Positions 19,176-28,429 of a DNA stretch of 64,000 nt are shown one piece after another. The notes beneath the pieces are model-generated. The model did not search any database and was not told where the DNA came from. It was given only the letters and a program-made list of their open reading frames with translations. Made by a program: the position numbers and the translations under genes. How positions within the stretch are numbered: the first letter of the stretch is position 1; every line of letters starts with the position of its first letter. Origin of the DNA: Desulfotalea sp. (GTDB lineage Bacteria; Desulfobacterota; Desulfobulbia; Desulfobulbales; Desulfocapsaceae); assembly GCA_002733995.1 (NCBI GenBank), contig NVXR01000007.1, forward strand, positions 62,549 to 126,548, given 5' to 3'.

Positions 19176-20861
19176 TTATATAGCCGCCCGGAAAAAAATT
19201 GTGAATGTTGTTCCCAGTCCTTCATGGCTATCAATGATAATTTCTGCGTTGTTTTCCTTAAGGGTACGATAGACTATGGAGAGCCCAAGGCCCGCCCCTG
19301 ATGTTTTTGTAGTAAAAAACGGCTCGAAGACCTGCTCTGCCACATCGGCACGCATGCCTTTGCCATTGTCTGTAAATTCCACTTTGACATAGGGGACATT
19401 GGCTAAGAGTCCGGGATGATTCTTTTTGTAAAAGAGTAACTCCTCTGTTCCTATTGGCTTTGCCTTAATCGTTATCACGCCTTGCTGATAAATTGCATCG
19501 ATGGCATTGAGGAAAAGGTTAAGGAAAACCTGTTGCACCTGATGAGGGTCCGCCACTATTGGTGGTAAAGGTTCTGCGATATCCTCCCGTAGGGTGATGT
19601 TGCATTTTGCCAATCGGCTATTAATAAGAGGTTTGGTCTCCGCTAGGATAGTGGCAAGGGCGGTGGGACGTTTGTGCGGTTCTGCTGGGCGGGCATAGGA
19701 AAAGAAATCACTCAGCAGAATATTGAGTCGATCCACCTGACGTATGATCCTTTGAGAACATTCAAGTTGCTCGCCATTGTTTCCCGCGTCTTCTTCGATG
19801 GATTGGGCCATTATTTTAATGCCGGCCAGAGGATTACGTACTTCGTGGGCAACGGCAGATGCAATCTCTGCGACAGTTGACAGGCGGTTCATTTTCTCCA
19901 TTTCTTTGTGAACATATTTCAGCTCAGAGAGGTCCGCTATTGAGATAATGACACCGATCCTGTTGTTTTTTGCGTCTTCCCGGCTAACATTGGAGTATCC
20001 AATGATCTTTTTGTCCCCAGCTTGGTTTGATAGTGAAATCTCACGGTCAAGTTGTTCGGAGGTAGCGGGTAATATCTCCATGAGTTTTGTTGTGGATTCC
20101 GGGGAGAAAATATCGGCCAGATACCGATCCTCAAGGTGGGTGGTAAAGGATTTTAGGATAACTTTTGCCGCAGAATTACTCTTTTGGATTTTGCCGTCTA
20201 GATCCGTAACAATGAGGCCATATTTTAGCCCTTGGATGATCGATTCAGAGAATTTCTTTTCCTCACGCAGGTTGATGACCGAAGTACGCAAATCATTGAC
20301 CAGTTTGAGAAGTTGCTGGTCCATTTGCTGGGTTTCTATGATAACTGCGAAGATATTTGCTACTGCTTCCAGGGTGGTTTTCACCTCTTCGCTGGGAGGT
20401 TGCCGGTTGGCGACGTAAATTGAGAGAACAGCAAGGGACTTGCCGTTTTTGACAATGGGGATGCAGTATGTCCCGGGAAATGGTCGTGGGGTGCTGGAAA
20501 AAGCCTGGAGGGGTGGGGGGGATGTAAAATATTGCGCCTTACCACTCAGCGCCACCTGGCCACAGTGGCAGATGCCTACCGGGTGATCTTGGCAGGGTAT
20601 GTCTGCGCTGGAGGTGAGCCTGTTGGTTATTTTTAGCGTCATCGTCTCAGTGGCTTGATCTATGAGGGAAAACACTGCATTAGTCCCAAGGTTGAGATGC
20701 TTTTGTTCAGTGATATAGTCTAGAATGTTGCGTATTTTAACGTGAAAAGGGTAAGGTGTTATGGCCGTTTGAAGAATATTTATCAGGATGGATTGATGGC
20801 TCAGTTTGTTTTGGGGAGCTGATCCGTTGAGGGTGTCTTCATGATAGTCAATGGGTCCCAT
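19176..20861 (-). CDS. Soluble sensor histidine kinase (GAF-PAS-HisKA-HATPase)
   Basis: 561 residues with no membrane segment, so a cytoplasmic sensor. A GAF-like region (about 40-195) includes a CHCGQVA segment. It is followed by a coiled coil, a PAS domain (about 205-320: LKYGLIVTDLDGKI), HisKA with the phospho-accepting His in AVAHEVRNPLAG (about 345) and a HATPase with N-box NLFLNAIDAI and G-boxes DNGKGM and SGAGLGLSI. The signal is unknown. It forms an operon with the NtrC-type regulator just downstream. Confidence 0.9.
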   Translation of the reverse strand: MGPIDYHEDTLNGSAPQNKLSHQSILINILQTAITPYPFHVKIRNILDYITEQKHLNLGTNAVFSLIDQATETMTLKITNRLTSSADIPCQDHPVGICHCGQVALSGKAQYFTSPPPLQAFSSTPRPFPGTYCIPIVKNGKSLAVLSIYVANRQPPSEEVKTTLEAVANIFAVIIETQQMDQQLLKLVNDLRTSVINLREEKKFSESIIQGLKYGLIVTDLDGKIQKSNSAAKVILKSFTTHLEDRYLADIFSPESTTKLMEILPATSEQLDREISLSNQAGDKKIIGYSNVSREDAKNNRIGVIISIADLSELKYVHKEMEKMNRLSTVAEIASAVAHEVRNPLAGIKIMAQSIEEDAGNNGEQLECSQRIIRQVDRLNILLSDFFSYARPAEPHKRPTALATILAETKPLINSRLAKCNITLREDIAEPLPPIVADPHQVQQVFLNLFLNAIDAIYQQGVITIKAKPIGTEELLFYKKNHPGLLANVPYVKVEFTDNGKGMRADVAEQVFEPFFTTKTSGAGLGLSIVYRTLKENNAEIIIDSHEGLGTTFTIFFRAAI

Positions 20862-21201
20862 GGCTCTTGCTACTTATCCTTGTTAGTTGTGTGTCTGCAA
20901 ACGATTCGATCTGCGTCTGGGAGATGGCGATCGTTCACTCTTCTACGGTCTCAAATAATACCTTGATCTTTATTGAAAAAACAAGAGAATAGCGATAATT
21001 CATGTGGGCTTTGGAAAATTTACCTGTTCTGCTGTTGAAATGACCTCTCAAAAGAGGAAACGGAACCTTATTGGTGTTATTTATGGTTAGTATAGGTTGT
21101 TTCTTGGATTGTGAGCTGCTAGGCATGGAAAAAAAAATCACTATGCATTACCTCACCTTTTGTGGCCAACATTTTGGTTTCAAAGGAGAACACATTTAAA
21201 A
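20862..21201. other. Intergenic region between divergent histidine kinase and tup regulator genes
   Basis: About 340 bases with no gene I can support. It must hold the promoters of both divergent operons. An AAAGGAG at 21182-21188 is the ribosome binding site of the tup regulator gene. No further element was recognised. Confidence 0.5.
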
Positions 21202-22140
21202 ATGAATGAATTACAGAGAAATAAATTCTTAACGACCAAGGAAGTGGCGAAGCTGCTCCATGTGAATGACAAGATGGTGTATTCTCTGGTTAATGACAAG
21301 GGGTTACCTGCGACAAAGGTAACCGGTAAGTGGCTTTTCCCACGACGACTTGTCGAAGATTGGCTGGAAACACATATACTTAATTACAAAAAACCCGGTT
21401 TTGGGAGTCTTTCTGACGAAGGGGTCCTTTTGCTTGCCGGTAGTGATGATTTACTCTTTCAGAGGACCCTGTCTCTTCTCCATCAAAAAGACCCTGGTAC
21501 GGTTGGCTTTTTTGCCAATCTTGGCAGTATGGGAGGACTTAAAAGCCTCAGAAGAGGGCTCTGCCATATTGGGGTCTGTCATTTGCTTCAAGATGACAAT
21601 GAAGAGTATAATTTTGATTTTGCAGATCAGGAGTTGGATAAGGCTCCGGTCTTTGTTAATTTCAGTCGCAGACAGCAGGGACTTCTTGTGCCAAAAGGAA
21701 ATCCAAAAGGAATTACCTGTGTTGCTGATCTGGCAGGAAAAGATGTAACCATGGTAAACCGGCCCCTCGGAACGGGGACCAGACTCTTACTCGACTACGA
21801 AATTGCCAAATCTGACATCTCTGCCAGTCAAATATCTGGTTATCAGCGTGAAGTCTCAAGACACTTGGATGCCGGGTTGGAAGTTCTTGCAGGAAGGGCG
21901 GATGTTGCTCCAGGAATACGCTCGGTTGCAGGGGTGTTAGGGCTCGGATTTGTGTCACTAAGATGGGAACGATTTGACTTGCTGATCCTAAGAGAACGGT
22001 TTTTTGAACGTGGTATCCAGAATTTTATCGGTTTGCTCCATGAAAAACCGTTTCGAGATCTTGCCGCCAGTTTTGAGGGATACGATGTGTCACTTTGTGG
22101 GAAGATGCTTTTTCCAGATAATTTTAATCAGGAGGAATAG
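21202..22140 (+). CDS. One-component regulator: MerR/excisionase-type HTH fused to a periplasmic-binding-protein-like domain
   Basis: 312 residues. The N-terminus (about 8-55) is an excisionase-family helix-turn-helix (FLTTKEVAKLLHVNDKMVY, then TGKWLFPRRLVEDWL). From about residue 75 onward it resembles a type II periplasmic-binding fold without a signal peptide (LLAGSDDLLFQRTLSLL; NRPLGTGTRLLLDY). Such fusions act as cytoplasmic ligand sensors, typically for molybdate or tungstate. Its stop is three bases before tupA, so the ligand is probably tungstate (inference). ATG 21202 is preceded by AAAGGAG; a TTG at 21160 is a less likely start. Confidence 0.82.
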   Translation: MNELQRNKFLTTKEVAKLLHVNDKMVYSLVNDKGLPATKVTGKWLFPRRLVEDWLETHILNYKKPGFGSLSDEGVLLLAGSDDLLFQRTLSLLHQKDPGTVGFFANLGSMGGLKSLRRGLCHIGVCHLLQDDNEEYNFDFADQELDKAPVFVNFSRRQQGLLVPKGNPKGITCVADLAGKDVTMVNRPLGTGTRLLLDYEIAKSDISASQISGYQREVSRHLDAGLEVLAGRADVAPGIRSVAGVLGLGFVSLRWERFDLLILRERFFERGIQNFIGLLHEKPFRDLAASFEGYDVSLCGKMLFPDNFNQEE

Positions 22141-22143
22141 TAC

Positions 22144-23037
22144 ATGTTGAAAAAAGTGAGTGTGTGGGTAGCCGCATTGTGTGTGTTACTCGGGGTGCAG
22201 TCCGGTGCAATGGCATCAGAAAACGTATTGAAAATGTCCACAACTACCAGTACCCAATCTTCTGGGTTATTGGATTTGTTGCTGCCAGAATTCAAAAAAG
22301 ATACTGGTATTGCCGTAAAGGTGATAGCCAAAGGAACCGGCGCGGCCATTCGTGATGGTGAAGACGGTAATGTAGATGTTATTTTTGTTCATGCCAAGGG
22401 GCGTGAAGATAAATTTGTGGCGGATGGTTTTGGTACAAAAAGATATGCGGTTATGCATAATGATTTTGTAATCATTGGACCTGCTGCTGATCCTGCAGGA
22501 ATTAAAGGCCTATCCGATGCGGGTGTAGCCATGGGGAAGATTGCTGCGGCAAAAGCTACCTTTATCTCCCGTGGTGATGACAGTGGAACCCATACCAAGG
22601 AGCAGTTTCTTTGGGGAAAATCCGGTGTTGAGCTTGTTAAGAGTTCCCGGACCATCATCAAAAAAGGCAAGAAGAAGGAAGTCTCTTCAGAGATGCCAGC
22701 CAACTCTGAAGCATGGTACCGTTCAATTGGTCAAGGCATGGGGAAAACCATAATCTTTGCCGAAGAAAAGCAGGCGTACACCATCAGTGATCGCGGAACC
22801 TATATCAAATTTAAATTTGGCAAAAAACCCGCTGTTGATTTGGAAGTGTTGACTGAAGGTGGTGCTGATCTTGCAAATCCATACGGTATTATTCCGGTTA
22901 ATCCTGCCATGTATCCACATGTACAAAATGACCTAGCAATGCAGTTTGTTGATTGGATCATATCTGAAAAAGGTCAAAAGATGATCGCAGATTATCGTCT
23001 TGAAGACCAACAACTCTTCTACCCTGATGCAAAATAG
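22144..23037 (+). CDS. tupA: Tungstate-binding periplasmic protein TupA
   Basis: 297 residues with a signal peptide (residues 1-24, ending GAMA). The oxyanion-binding motif TTTSTQSSGLLD follows closely, with VKVIAKGTGAAIRDGEDGN, DVIFVHAKG and HNDFVIIGP, all typical of TupA rather than ModA. It captures tungstate for the TupB/TupC importer; tungsten supports formate dehydrogenases and aldehyde oxidoreductases in anaerobes. An AGGAGG lies eight bases before the ATG, inside the end of the regulator gene. Confidence 0.93.
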   Translation: MLKKVSVWVAALCVLLGVQSGAMASENVLKMSTTTSTQSSGLLDLLLPEFKKDTGIAVKVIAKGTGAAIRDGEDGNVDVIFVHAKGREDKFVADGFGTKRYAVMHNDFVIIGPAADPAGIKGLSDAGVAMGKIAAAKATFISRGDDSGTHTKEQFLWGKSGVELVKSSRTIIKKGKKKEVSSEMPANSEAWYRSIGQGMGKTIIFAEEKQAYTISDRGTYIKFKFGKKPAVDLEVLTEGGADLANPYGIIPVNPAMYPHVQNDLAMQFVDWIISEKGQKMIADYRLEDQQLFYPDAK

Positions 23038-23071
23038 CTTCTGGTAAAGAGCTGTGTAAGGTTTTAAAGTG

Positions 23072-23102
23072 CGGGGAGGTGTTTTCTCACCTTCCCGTTT
23101 TT
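23072..23102 (+). terminator. Intrinsic terminator/attenuator between tupA and tupB
   Basis: A ten-base stem (CGGGGAGGTG paired with CACCTTCCCG, one wobble) with loop TTTTCT is followed by five T residues. It lies 35 bases after the tupA stop and before tupB. It probably lets most transcripts end after the binding-protein gene, giving an excess of TupA over the membrane complex. Confidence 0.75.
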
Positions 23103-23139
23103 GCTGTTGTCAAGACTACATCTTCTCGTATACCCGGTT

Positions 23140-23844
23140 ATGGATCTTCTCTTTGATAGTGTTGCTTCTGCCTTCGTCCTCCTGATGTCTTTTGACAGGG
23201 AACTCATTGAAATTGTACTCGTTTCATTGAATGTCAGCTGTTTTGCAACCATCATAGCTTCGTTGGTTGGCATTCCAGGTGGATTTGTTGTCGCCTATTC
23301 TTCATTTCCAGGTAAGAGACTGGTGCTTACCTGCCTCAATACCTTGCTTGCTTTACCAACGGTCGTGATTGGTTTACTGGTCTATTCTTTTATATCGAGG
23401 AAGGGGCTGTTTGGTTCTCTGGATCTGCTGTACACTCAAAAAGCAATCATCATTGGTCAGGTTATTCTTATTGTTCCTGTGATCATGACCCTTACTATTG
23501 CTGCTGTGAGCAGGATAGATGATCGTTATCGAACCACCGCTTTGACCCTTGGTGCCAGTAGAATTCAGATGGCAAGGGTGATCTTTCTGGAGGCTCGTTA
23601 CGGGGTTTTGGCAGCGGTCATTGCCGCCTTTGGCCGGGTTATAGCAGAGGTAGGAATTAGTATGATGCTTGGGGGGAATGCCAAGGGTTTTACCCGGACG
23701 ATGACGACTGCCATGGCTCTTGAGTACGATAAAGGGGAATTTGTCTTAGCTGTAGCTTTGGGGATAACTCTTATGAGCCTTGCCTTTTTGATAAACCTGC
23801 TGTTCCATTTTTTCCAGGGAAGGACTGGCAATGAAGCTGTATAA
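23140..23844 (+). CDS. tupB: Tungstate ABC transporter permease TupB
   Basis: 234 residues with about six membrane segments and the ABC permease EAA-type loop (TTALTLGASRIQMARVIFLEAR). It ends in AFGRVIAEVGISMMLGG, the TupB/ModB pattern. The frame reaches a TTG at 23101, but that codon lies in the T-run of the preceding terminator. ATG 23140 starts where homologues usually do, although no strong Shine-Dalgarno precedes it. It overlaps tupC by 14 bases. Confidence 0.9.
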   Translation: MDLLFDSVASAFVLLMSFDRELIEIVLVSLNVSCFATIIASLVGIPGGFVVAYSSFPGKRLVLTCLNTLLALPTVVIGLLVYSFISRKGLFGSLDLLYTQKAIIIGQVILIVPVIMTLTIAAVSRIDDRYRTTALTLGASRIQMARVIFLEARYGVLAAVIAAFGRVIAEVGISMMLGGNAKGFTRTMTTAMALEYDKGEFVLAVALGITLMSLAFLINLLFHFFQGRTGNEAV

Positions 23845-24880
23845 GCTTGAAAATATAAAAAGAATTTACGGTCGGCGGACTGTGCTGGATATAGCAGATC
23901 TTGAAATCTCAGCCGGGAAAATCTACACCCTTATCGGACCTAACGGGGCGGGAAAGACGAGTCTTCTAAAGATCCTGGCCTTTCTTGACCTACCAAGTAA
24001 AGGAAGGATGCACTTCACGGGGCAGGAGGTTGGTCGTAGTGAAAAATCTCTACACCCTTTTCGAAAACGGGTGGTACTGCTTGACCAGAGTCCCATTATG
24101 TTCACCGGTTCTGTCTGGAGCAACATAGAGTTCGGCTTGAAGGTGCGCGGGGTTGCCGGGGCCGAAAAGAAAAGACGTATTGAAGAGGTGCTTGAGTTGG
24201 TGGGCCTTGCACGTTTTAAAGATTACAATGCCCAGGGCTTGTCGGGGGGCGAGACGAAGCGGATAGCCCTTGCAAGGGCGCTGGTGCTTCGGCCAGAGGT
24301 ATTGCTTTGTGATGAGCCTACGGCCAATGTAGACCGGGAAAATCAGGAAATCATTCTCTCCATCATCGAACAGATTAATAAAGAGCAAAAGACCTCGGTG
24401 ATTTTCTCAACCCACTACCTTTCCCAAGGGAACCGACTGGCCCACCATAGCCTGATGTTGCAGCATGGTTCACTTTCTGATAAAGCAAATGAAAACATCT
24501 TTCGTATAACCGTGGTGGGTTTTGAAGGTGACAAAGCTCTCTGTCAATTAACAGGACAACTCTTACTGCGAATTCCCAGGGCCGCCTTGCCTGGGGAGAC
24601 GAGCTTTGCTAAAATCCATATAAAATCCGGTCTTCTTGAGTGTGGTCCTGGCAATGGCGATAGAGTTGATGGTAACGTTGTAACTGGACATATAACTGAG
24701 ATGAGCCAGGAATGTGGGCGTGTGAGGCTTGGCATAAATATAGGGGTGAATCTGTTTCTTACCCTGCCGATGGATAAGTATCTACGCGAACAACCAAGGA
24801 TAGGGGGACGGGTAGAGGTCTTTATTCCAGATGTAGCGGTAGGTTTTAGTAGTTTTGCTTCTTCTTTACCCACTGCATAA
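23831..24880 (+). CDS. tupC: Tungstate ABC transporter ATPase TupC
   Basis: 349 residues. The nucleotide-binding domain has Walker A GPNGAGKTS (about 36-44), Q-loop LLDQSP, signature LSGGETKR, Walker B VLLCDEPTANVD and an H-loop (FSTHY). A C-terminal extension of about 130 residues resembles a Mop/TOBE-like regulatory domain (residues 225-349), which in molybdate importers binds the oxyanion and gates transport. The 14-base overlap with tupB implies translational coupling. Confidence 0.9.
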   Translation: MKLYKLENIKRIYGRRTVLDIADLEISAGKIYTLIGPNGAGKTSLLKILAFLDLPSKGRMHFTGQEVGRSEKSLHPFRKRVVLLDQSPIMFTGSVWSNIEFGLKVRGVAGAEKKRRIEEVLELVGLARFKDYNAQGLSGGETKRIALARALVLRPEVLLCDEPTANVDRENQEIILSIIEQINKEQKTSVIFSTHYLSQGNRLAHHSLMLQHGSLSDKANENIFRITVVGFEGDKALCQLTGQLLLRIPRAALPGETSFAKIHIKSGLLECGPGNGDRVDGNVVTGHITEMSQECGRVRLGINIGVNLFLTLPMDKYLREQPRIGGRVEVFIPDVAVGFSSFASSLPTA

Positions 24881-25029
24881 TTGCTCCAGGATGACGAATT
24901 GTACGGCATAATCAGCTTCTTGCAGAGCTTGGAGTCAAAGGAGTGTTTATAGTGAATGGGAGTTGGATCTTCTTTATTTGAAGATGGAGAAATCGTAGCT
25001 GAGATATATTTAAGCAGGGAGGAAGTGTA

Positions 25030-25479
25030 ATGAAGAAAGCCATTGATATTATGACCAAAGATGTGGTCACTGTGCAAAAGAATACTACCGTAGCAGAGCT
25101 AGCAAACCTTCTTGCTACCCATAATATTGGAGGAACCCCAGTTGTGGATGCCCAGGGGCAGCTTTTGGGAGTAGTAACGGAAAGTGACCTTATTGATCAG
25201 ACAAAAAAATTGCATATCCCAACTGTTGTGACAATTCTTGATTCAGTCATTTACCTCGAAAATCCTGACAGAATGGAAAAAGAGATGCTCAAAATGGCAG
25301 GTACTACGGTGGGGGATATTTTTACTGAAAACCCACAGACGGTAGCAGAAGACACATCACTGGAAGAAATTGCGACTATAATGTCAGAAAAAAATATCCA
25401 CACCTTGCCTGTTGTTTGTAACTCTAAATTAATTGGAGTAATAGGCAAACAGGACATTATAAAAACGCTGATTCCTTAG
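25030..25479 (+). CDS. CBS-domain pair protein
   Basis: 149 residues consisting of two CBS domains (MTKDVVTVQKNTTVAELA and IFTENPQTVAEDTSLEEIA), with linking segments VVTESDLIDQ and IGKQDII. Such pairs bind adenine nucleotides and regulate partners or act as small soluble sensors. No output domain is present. The ATG is preceded by GGGAGGAAG. It lies between tupC and a mechanosensitive channel gene with which it may be co-transcribed; the partner is unknown. Confidence 0.88.
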   Translation: MKKAIDIMTKDVVTVQKNTTVAELANLLATHNIGGTPVVDAQGQLLGVVTESDLIDQTKKLHIPTVVTILDSVIYLENPDRMEKEMLKMAGTTVGDIFTENPQTVAEDTSLEEIATIMSEKNIHTLPVVCNSKLIGVIGKQDIIKTLIP

Positions 25480-25527
25480 TCTGGAGTAGATTCGTTTTTT
25501 TCTATGGTTTAGGGTGATGGAGGTGTT

Positions 25528-26766
25528 ATGGGGGCGTCTGGTTCTGCTGCGCGTTTTGGCTATGTGCTGATTCTTGCTATTGGCATATCGTTGGTTCCGC
25601 TGGTCGGGTTTGCTGGAGCTGATTCTGCTTCTTTGAATGCTGTAGAGCAGACCCTTATCTCTTTTTTAGCTCCGGTGATTGATGTTTTTTCCGGTAATAG
25701 TTGGTTGCAGGGCGGGGCCGCTATTGCCGCTACCTTTACTGTTGCCTCTCTTGTGACCTGGTTGCTTTTTAAGGTTATTCGAAAAATTACGACCAAAACC
25801 AGTGTGCAGTTAGATGACCAGATAACACTTCTTGCCCGTCCGCCTGTGTACTATACCTTTGTTGTGAGTGGTATTACCTACGGGCTTTCCCTTATGCCTC
25901 TTTCTGCTACTATTCAACTGTTGACGGCAAGATCTATCCAGAGTTTAGGCGTTATTGTCTGGATACTATTTTTTAGCAGGTTAGCCTCTCTGTTGCTTAA
26001 GCGTTTGGCAACTCTTTCCCATAAATATGCGTTTATAGAACGGCGTACAGTCACTTTATTTGATAACGCGGCCAAGGTCGTGATAATTGGTATAGGTGTC
26101 TATCTCATTTTTGTTATCTGGAAAATAGATATGACAGCTTGGCTTGCATCCGCAGGAATTGTGGGTATTGCCGTTGGCTTTGCCGCGAAAGATACACTAT
26201 CGAATCTTTTTGCAGGTATCTTTATCTTGGCCGATGCTCCATATAAAGTTGGGGATTTTATTGTTTTGGATAGCGGTGGCAGGGGCAAGGTTACCCACAT
26301 TGGCCTCAGGTCCACCAGGATTCTCAGTCGCGACGATGTTGAAGTAACTATTCCAAATTCGATTATTGGTAATTCAACCATTGTTAATCAGTCCGGTGGA
26401 CCATCTGAAAAGATGCGCGTACGCTTAACTATTGGTGTGGCATATGGTACGGATATAGACGTGGTGAAAGAGACGATGCTCAGGATAGCTCAAGCGGAAC
26501 CCCAGGTGTGTACTTCACCTGAACCTAGTCTAAGGTTTCGTGTTTTTGCCGCCTCTAGTCTCGATTTTGAGCTGCGCTGCTGGATCTATCACCCTCAATT
26601 TTGTAGTCGGGTTATCGACGCTCTTAATAGTGAAATTTATAAAGAATTTGAACGTTTAAGTATAGAAATTCCGTATGCAAAACAGGACTTGTACATCAGA
26701 GGGCTTCCTGAAGATTTTATCAAAAATAGTGGGGCCAGAGAAAGGACCTTTTCTCCTAGGGAGTAG
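25528..26766 (+). CDS. MscS-family mechanosensitive channel
   Basis: 412 residues. An N-terminal hydrophobic segment resembling a signal or anchor is followed by further membrane helices. The pore-lining helix and beta domain show AWLASAGIVGIAVGFAAKDTLSN, then NLFAGIFILADAPYKVGDFI, which are MscS signatures. A C-terminal alpha/beta domain follows. It opens on membrane tension to release solutes during hypo-osmotic shock. A GGAGG four bases before the ATG sets the start. It is longer than E. coli MscS (286) because of extra N-terminal helices. Confidence 0.91.
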   Translation: MGASGSAARFGYVLILAIGISLVPLVGFAGADSASLNAVEQTLISFLAPVIDVFSGNSWLQGGAAIAATFTVASLVTWLLFKVIRKITTKTSVQLDDQITLLARPPVYYTFVVSGITYGLSLMPLSATIQLLTARSIQSLGVIVWILFFSRLASLLLKRLATLSHKYAFIERRTVTLFDNAAKVVIIGIGVYLIFVIWKIDMTAWLASAGIVGIAVGFAAKDTLSNLFAGIFILADAPYKVGDFIVLDSGGRGKVTHIGLRSTRILSRDDVEVTIPNSIIGNSTIVNQSGGPSEKMRVRLTIGVAYGTDIDVVKETMLRIAQAEPQVCTSPEPSLRFRVFAASSLDFELRCWIYHPQFCSRVIDALNSEIYKEFERLSIEIPYAKQDLYIRGLPEDFIKNSGARERTFSPRE

Positions 26767-27022
26767 ACGGGCTGTTGGCGCGTTTGCAATGTGATGTAAA
26801 ACCTCTTAAACCATATTCTCCGTGAACATTGTCCTGTTTTTAGGTGGGCAATATTGGCAGTGCCAGAACGGATGAAAAAACAAGCCCGCTGATTGTTGTA
26901 TCGTAAATATGATATCATAAAGAACAATAGAAGATTCTTGGATGTGTGTGGGATGTCTGCATAGGGATGCCCCACAACGGAGAGCAGTAACAGTTTGCCA
27001 ACCTTAACCAAGGAGAATGTCT

Positions 27023-27235
27023 ATGTCTGAGAGTGTTTACAAGATTATTGAAATGGTGGGAGCAAGTCCAACTTCGTGGGAGGACGCCACCCAGAATGCG
27101 ATAAAGTCGGCGGGGTTAAGTATCAGAGATCTGCGTATTGCAGAGGTTGAAAAACTCGATATGAAGATTGAAGACGGGAAAGTGGCTCTCTTCCGGGCCC
27201 GGGTGAAATTGTCTTTTAAAGTTTTATCTGATTAA
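27023..27235 (+). CDS. Dodecin, flavin-storage protein
   Basis: 70-residue protein of the dodecin family, which assembles into dodecamers that sequester flavins. It shows the pattern SVYKIIEMVGASPTSWEDA, then the sheet ending in FRARVKLSFKV. Two ATGs are in frame (27017 and 27023). I chose 27023 because AAGGAG lies seven bases upstream, while for 27017 the spacing would be about one base. It is monocistronic, between an osmotic channel and a flavodoxin, and ends with its own hairpin. Confidence 0.88.
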   Translation: MSESVYKIIEMVGASPTSWEDATQNAIKSAGLSIRDLRIAEVEKLDMKIEDGKVALFRARVKLSFKVLSD

Positions 27236-27249
27236 GCCAATTATTGAAC

Positions 27250-27281
27250 ATATTCCTCGATGTTGTCAGGTCGAGGAATAT
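27250..27281 (+). terminator. Hairpin after dodecin gene
   Basis: Eleven-base perfect stem (ATATTCCTCGA paired with TCGAGGAATAT) with a ten-base loop, 14 bases after the dodecin stop. The following sequence TGTGTTG is only weakly T-rich, so termination is likely but not certain. Confidence 0.55.
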
Positions 27282-27294
27282 TGTGTTGTACAGC

Positions 27295-27339
27295 AAAAAA
27301 TATCAAAGGCAGTAACATACTGGCTATTGCCTCTGATAT
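27295..27339 (-). terminator. Intrinsic terminator of the flavodoxin gene
   Basis: On the minus strand a 12-base stem (ATATCAGAGGCA paired with TGCCTTTGATAT, one wobble) is followed by TTTTTT, ending ten bases beyond the flavodoxin stop. It faces the dodecin hairpin, as expected for convergent genes. Confidence 0.8.
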
Positions 27340-27349
27340 AAAATAACAG

Positions 27350-27793
27350 TTAGGCTAGTTTTTTTCCCATGGCCTTACCGTAATCCTGACATGCTTTAAG
27401 GCCGTCTTCCGCGGCGACTGTCGTTTCGGTTAAATTCAGAGCACCTAGATCTGTCATATCCATTTTAAATACATGCTGCATGGTATCATAGATCATTGGT
27501 GCGCTTTCCCCGCTGTGGGTGTGGGAACCAAAGGCACCCCCTAGTTTTCCTGTTAGGTCTGCCAGCTCTGCCTTGAAGAGGAACTGTTTCATTCCGCCTG
27601 TCATATCTTTGTGGTATGTCGGGCAGCCAAAGAGATAGGCGTCATAGCCGATGATGTCGAGTTCGTTTTCTATGGCCGATATTTTTTTTACTTCAACTTC
27701 ACAAGCTGCAAAACGTAATCCTTCTGCAAGGTAATTTGCCATGGTCTCTGTTTTTCCTGTCCTGCTTGAGTAGGCGATCAATACTTTCTTCAT
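27350..27793 (-). CDS. Flavodoxin-like protein
   Basis: 147 residues. The FMN phosphate loop is SSRTGKTETMA (residues 8-18), followed by FGCPTYHKDMTGGMKQFL and GGAFGSHTHSGESAP, the flavodoxin/WrbA-type pattern. It is a small electron carrier or NAD(P)H-quinone reductase-like protein in the cytoplasm. The frame extends far upstream, but ATG 27793 is preceded by AGGAG at six bases and begins MKKVLIAYSSRTG, the expected N-terminus. Confidence 0.88.
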   Translation of the reverse strand: MKKVLIAYSSRTGKTETMANYLAEGLRFAACEVEVKKISAIENELDIIGYDAYLFGCPTYHKDMTGGMKQFLFKAELADLTGKLGGAFGSHTHSGESAPMIYDTMQHVFKMDMTDLGALNLTETTVAAEDGLKACQDYGKAMGKKLA

Positions 27794-27863
27794 GGAATCT
27801 CCTGTTAGGTTTATACTTCGGCTTGTTTTGTGTTCTCCATCGTGTTGTAGGGGGGGGCCAATG

Positions 27864-28319
27864 TTATTTGGCAAGTTGTTTTCTTGCCGCAAGCTTTGCG
27901 TCAATGAGTTCTTTGTGGCTGAGACGTAGCAGGTTCGCAAGCTTATGGGCAAAATGATCTTCGTGACTTTCTAAGTGGTCGTCGATGAGTATGATGGACC
28001 AGACAGATTCCATCAACTTGACCTTTTCCTCTTTGCTGAAATTCTGGTTCAGGTGGCGGGTAAAGTGGAATATATCTATAGATTCTTCTCGTTTGTCCCT
28101 ACTCTTTGCAAGGAGATCTTCGATGTCGAGGGCCTTGATAGCGAAGGTCGAAGTGAGGGTCTTTTGCAAATGTTCCAATTCACTGGCGGAGCATTCTCCA
28201 TCAACATAGGCAGCTTCCAACAAGAGGACGCAGAGGGCAATATGTCCATCGGAACCCGGGGAACTTTTACTTACTTTTTGTTCTTTATTGCCGAGGATGT
28301 TTTTTACAAAATCAAACAT
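27864..28319 (-). CDS. TerB-like (TerB/DjlA acidic) domain protein
   Basis: 151 all-helical residues resembling the TerB family: HIALCVLLLEAAYVDGECSASE near the N-terminus and LMESVWSIILIDDHLESHE toward the end, each with an acidic Asp/Glu pair after a hydrophobic helix. The family was named for tellurite resistance but most members are of unknown function, often metal-binding. An AAGGAA precedes the ATG. It lies 70 bases upstream of the flavodoxin gene. Confidence 0.78.
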   Translation of the reverse strand: MFDFVKNILGNKEQKVSKSSPGSDGHIALCVLLLEAAYVDGECSASELEHLQKTLTSTFAIKALDIEDLLAKSRDKREESIDIFHFTRHLNQNFSKEEKVKLMESVWSIILIDDHLESHEDHFAHKLANLLRLSHKELIDAKLAARKQLAK

Positions 28320-28429
28320 TTAATTCCTTGTAGCGTTATAATTATAAATTTGTTCTCACCGTTAGTGAGCGGAGGGCGTTCTTTAAACCATATTTTGTGT
28401 TGTCTTTTGGTTTTCGGGGGGAGCGTCTG

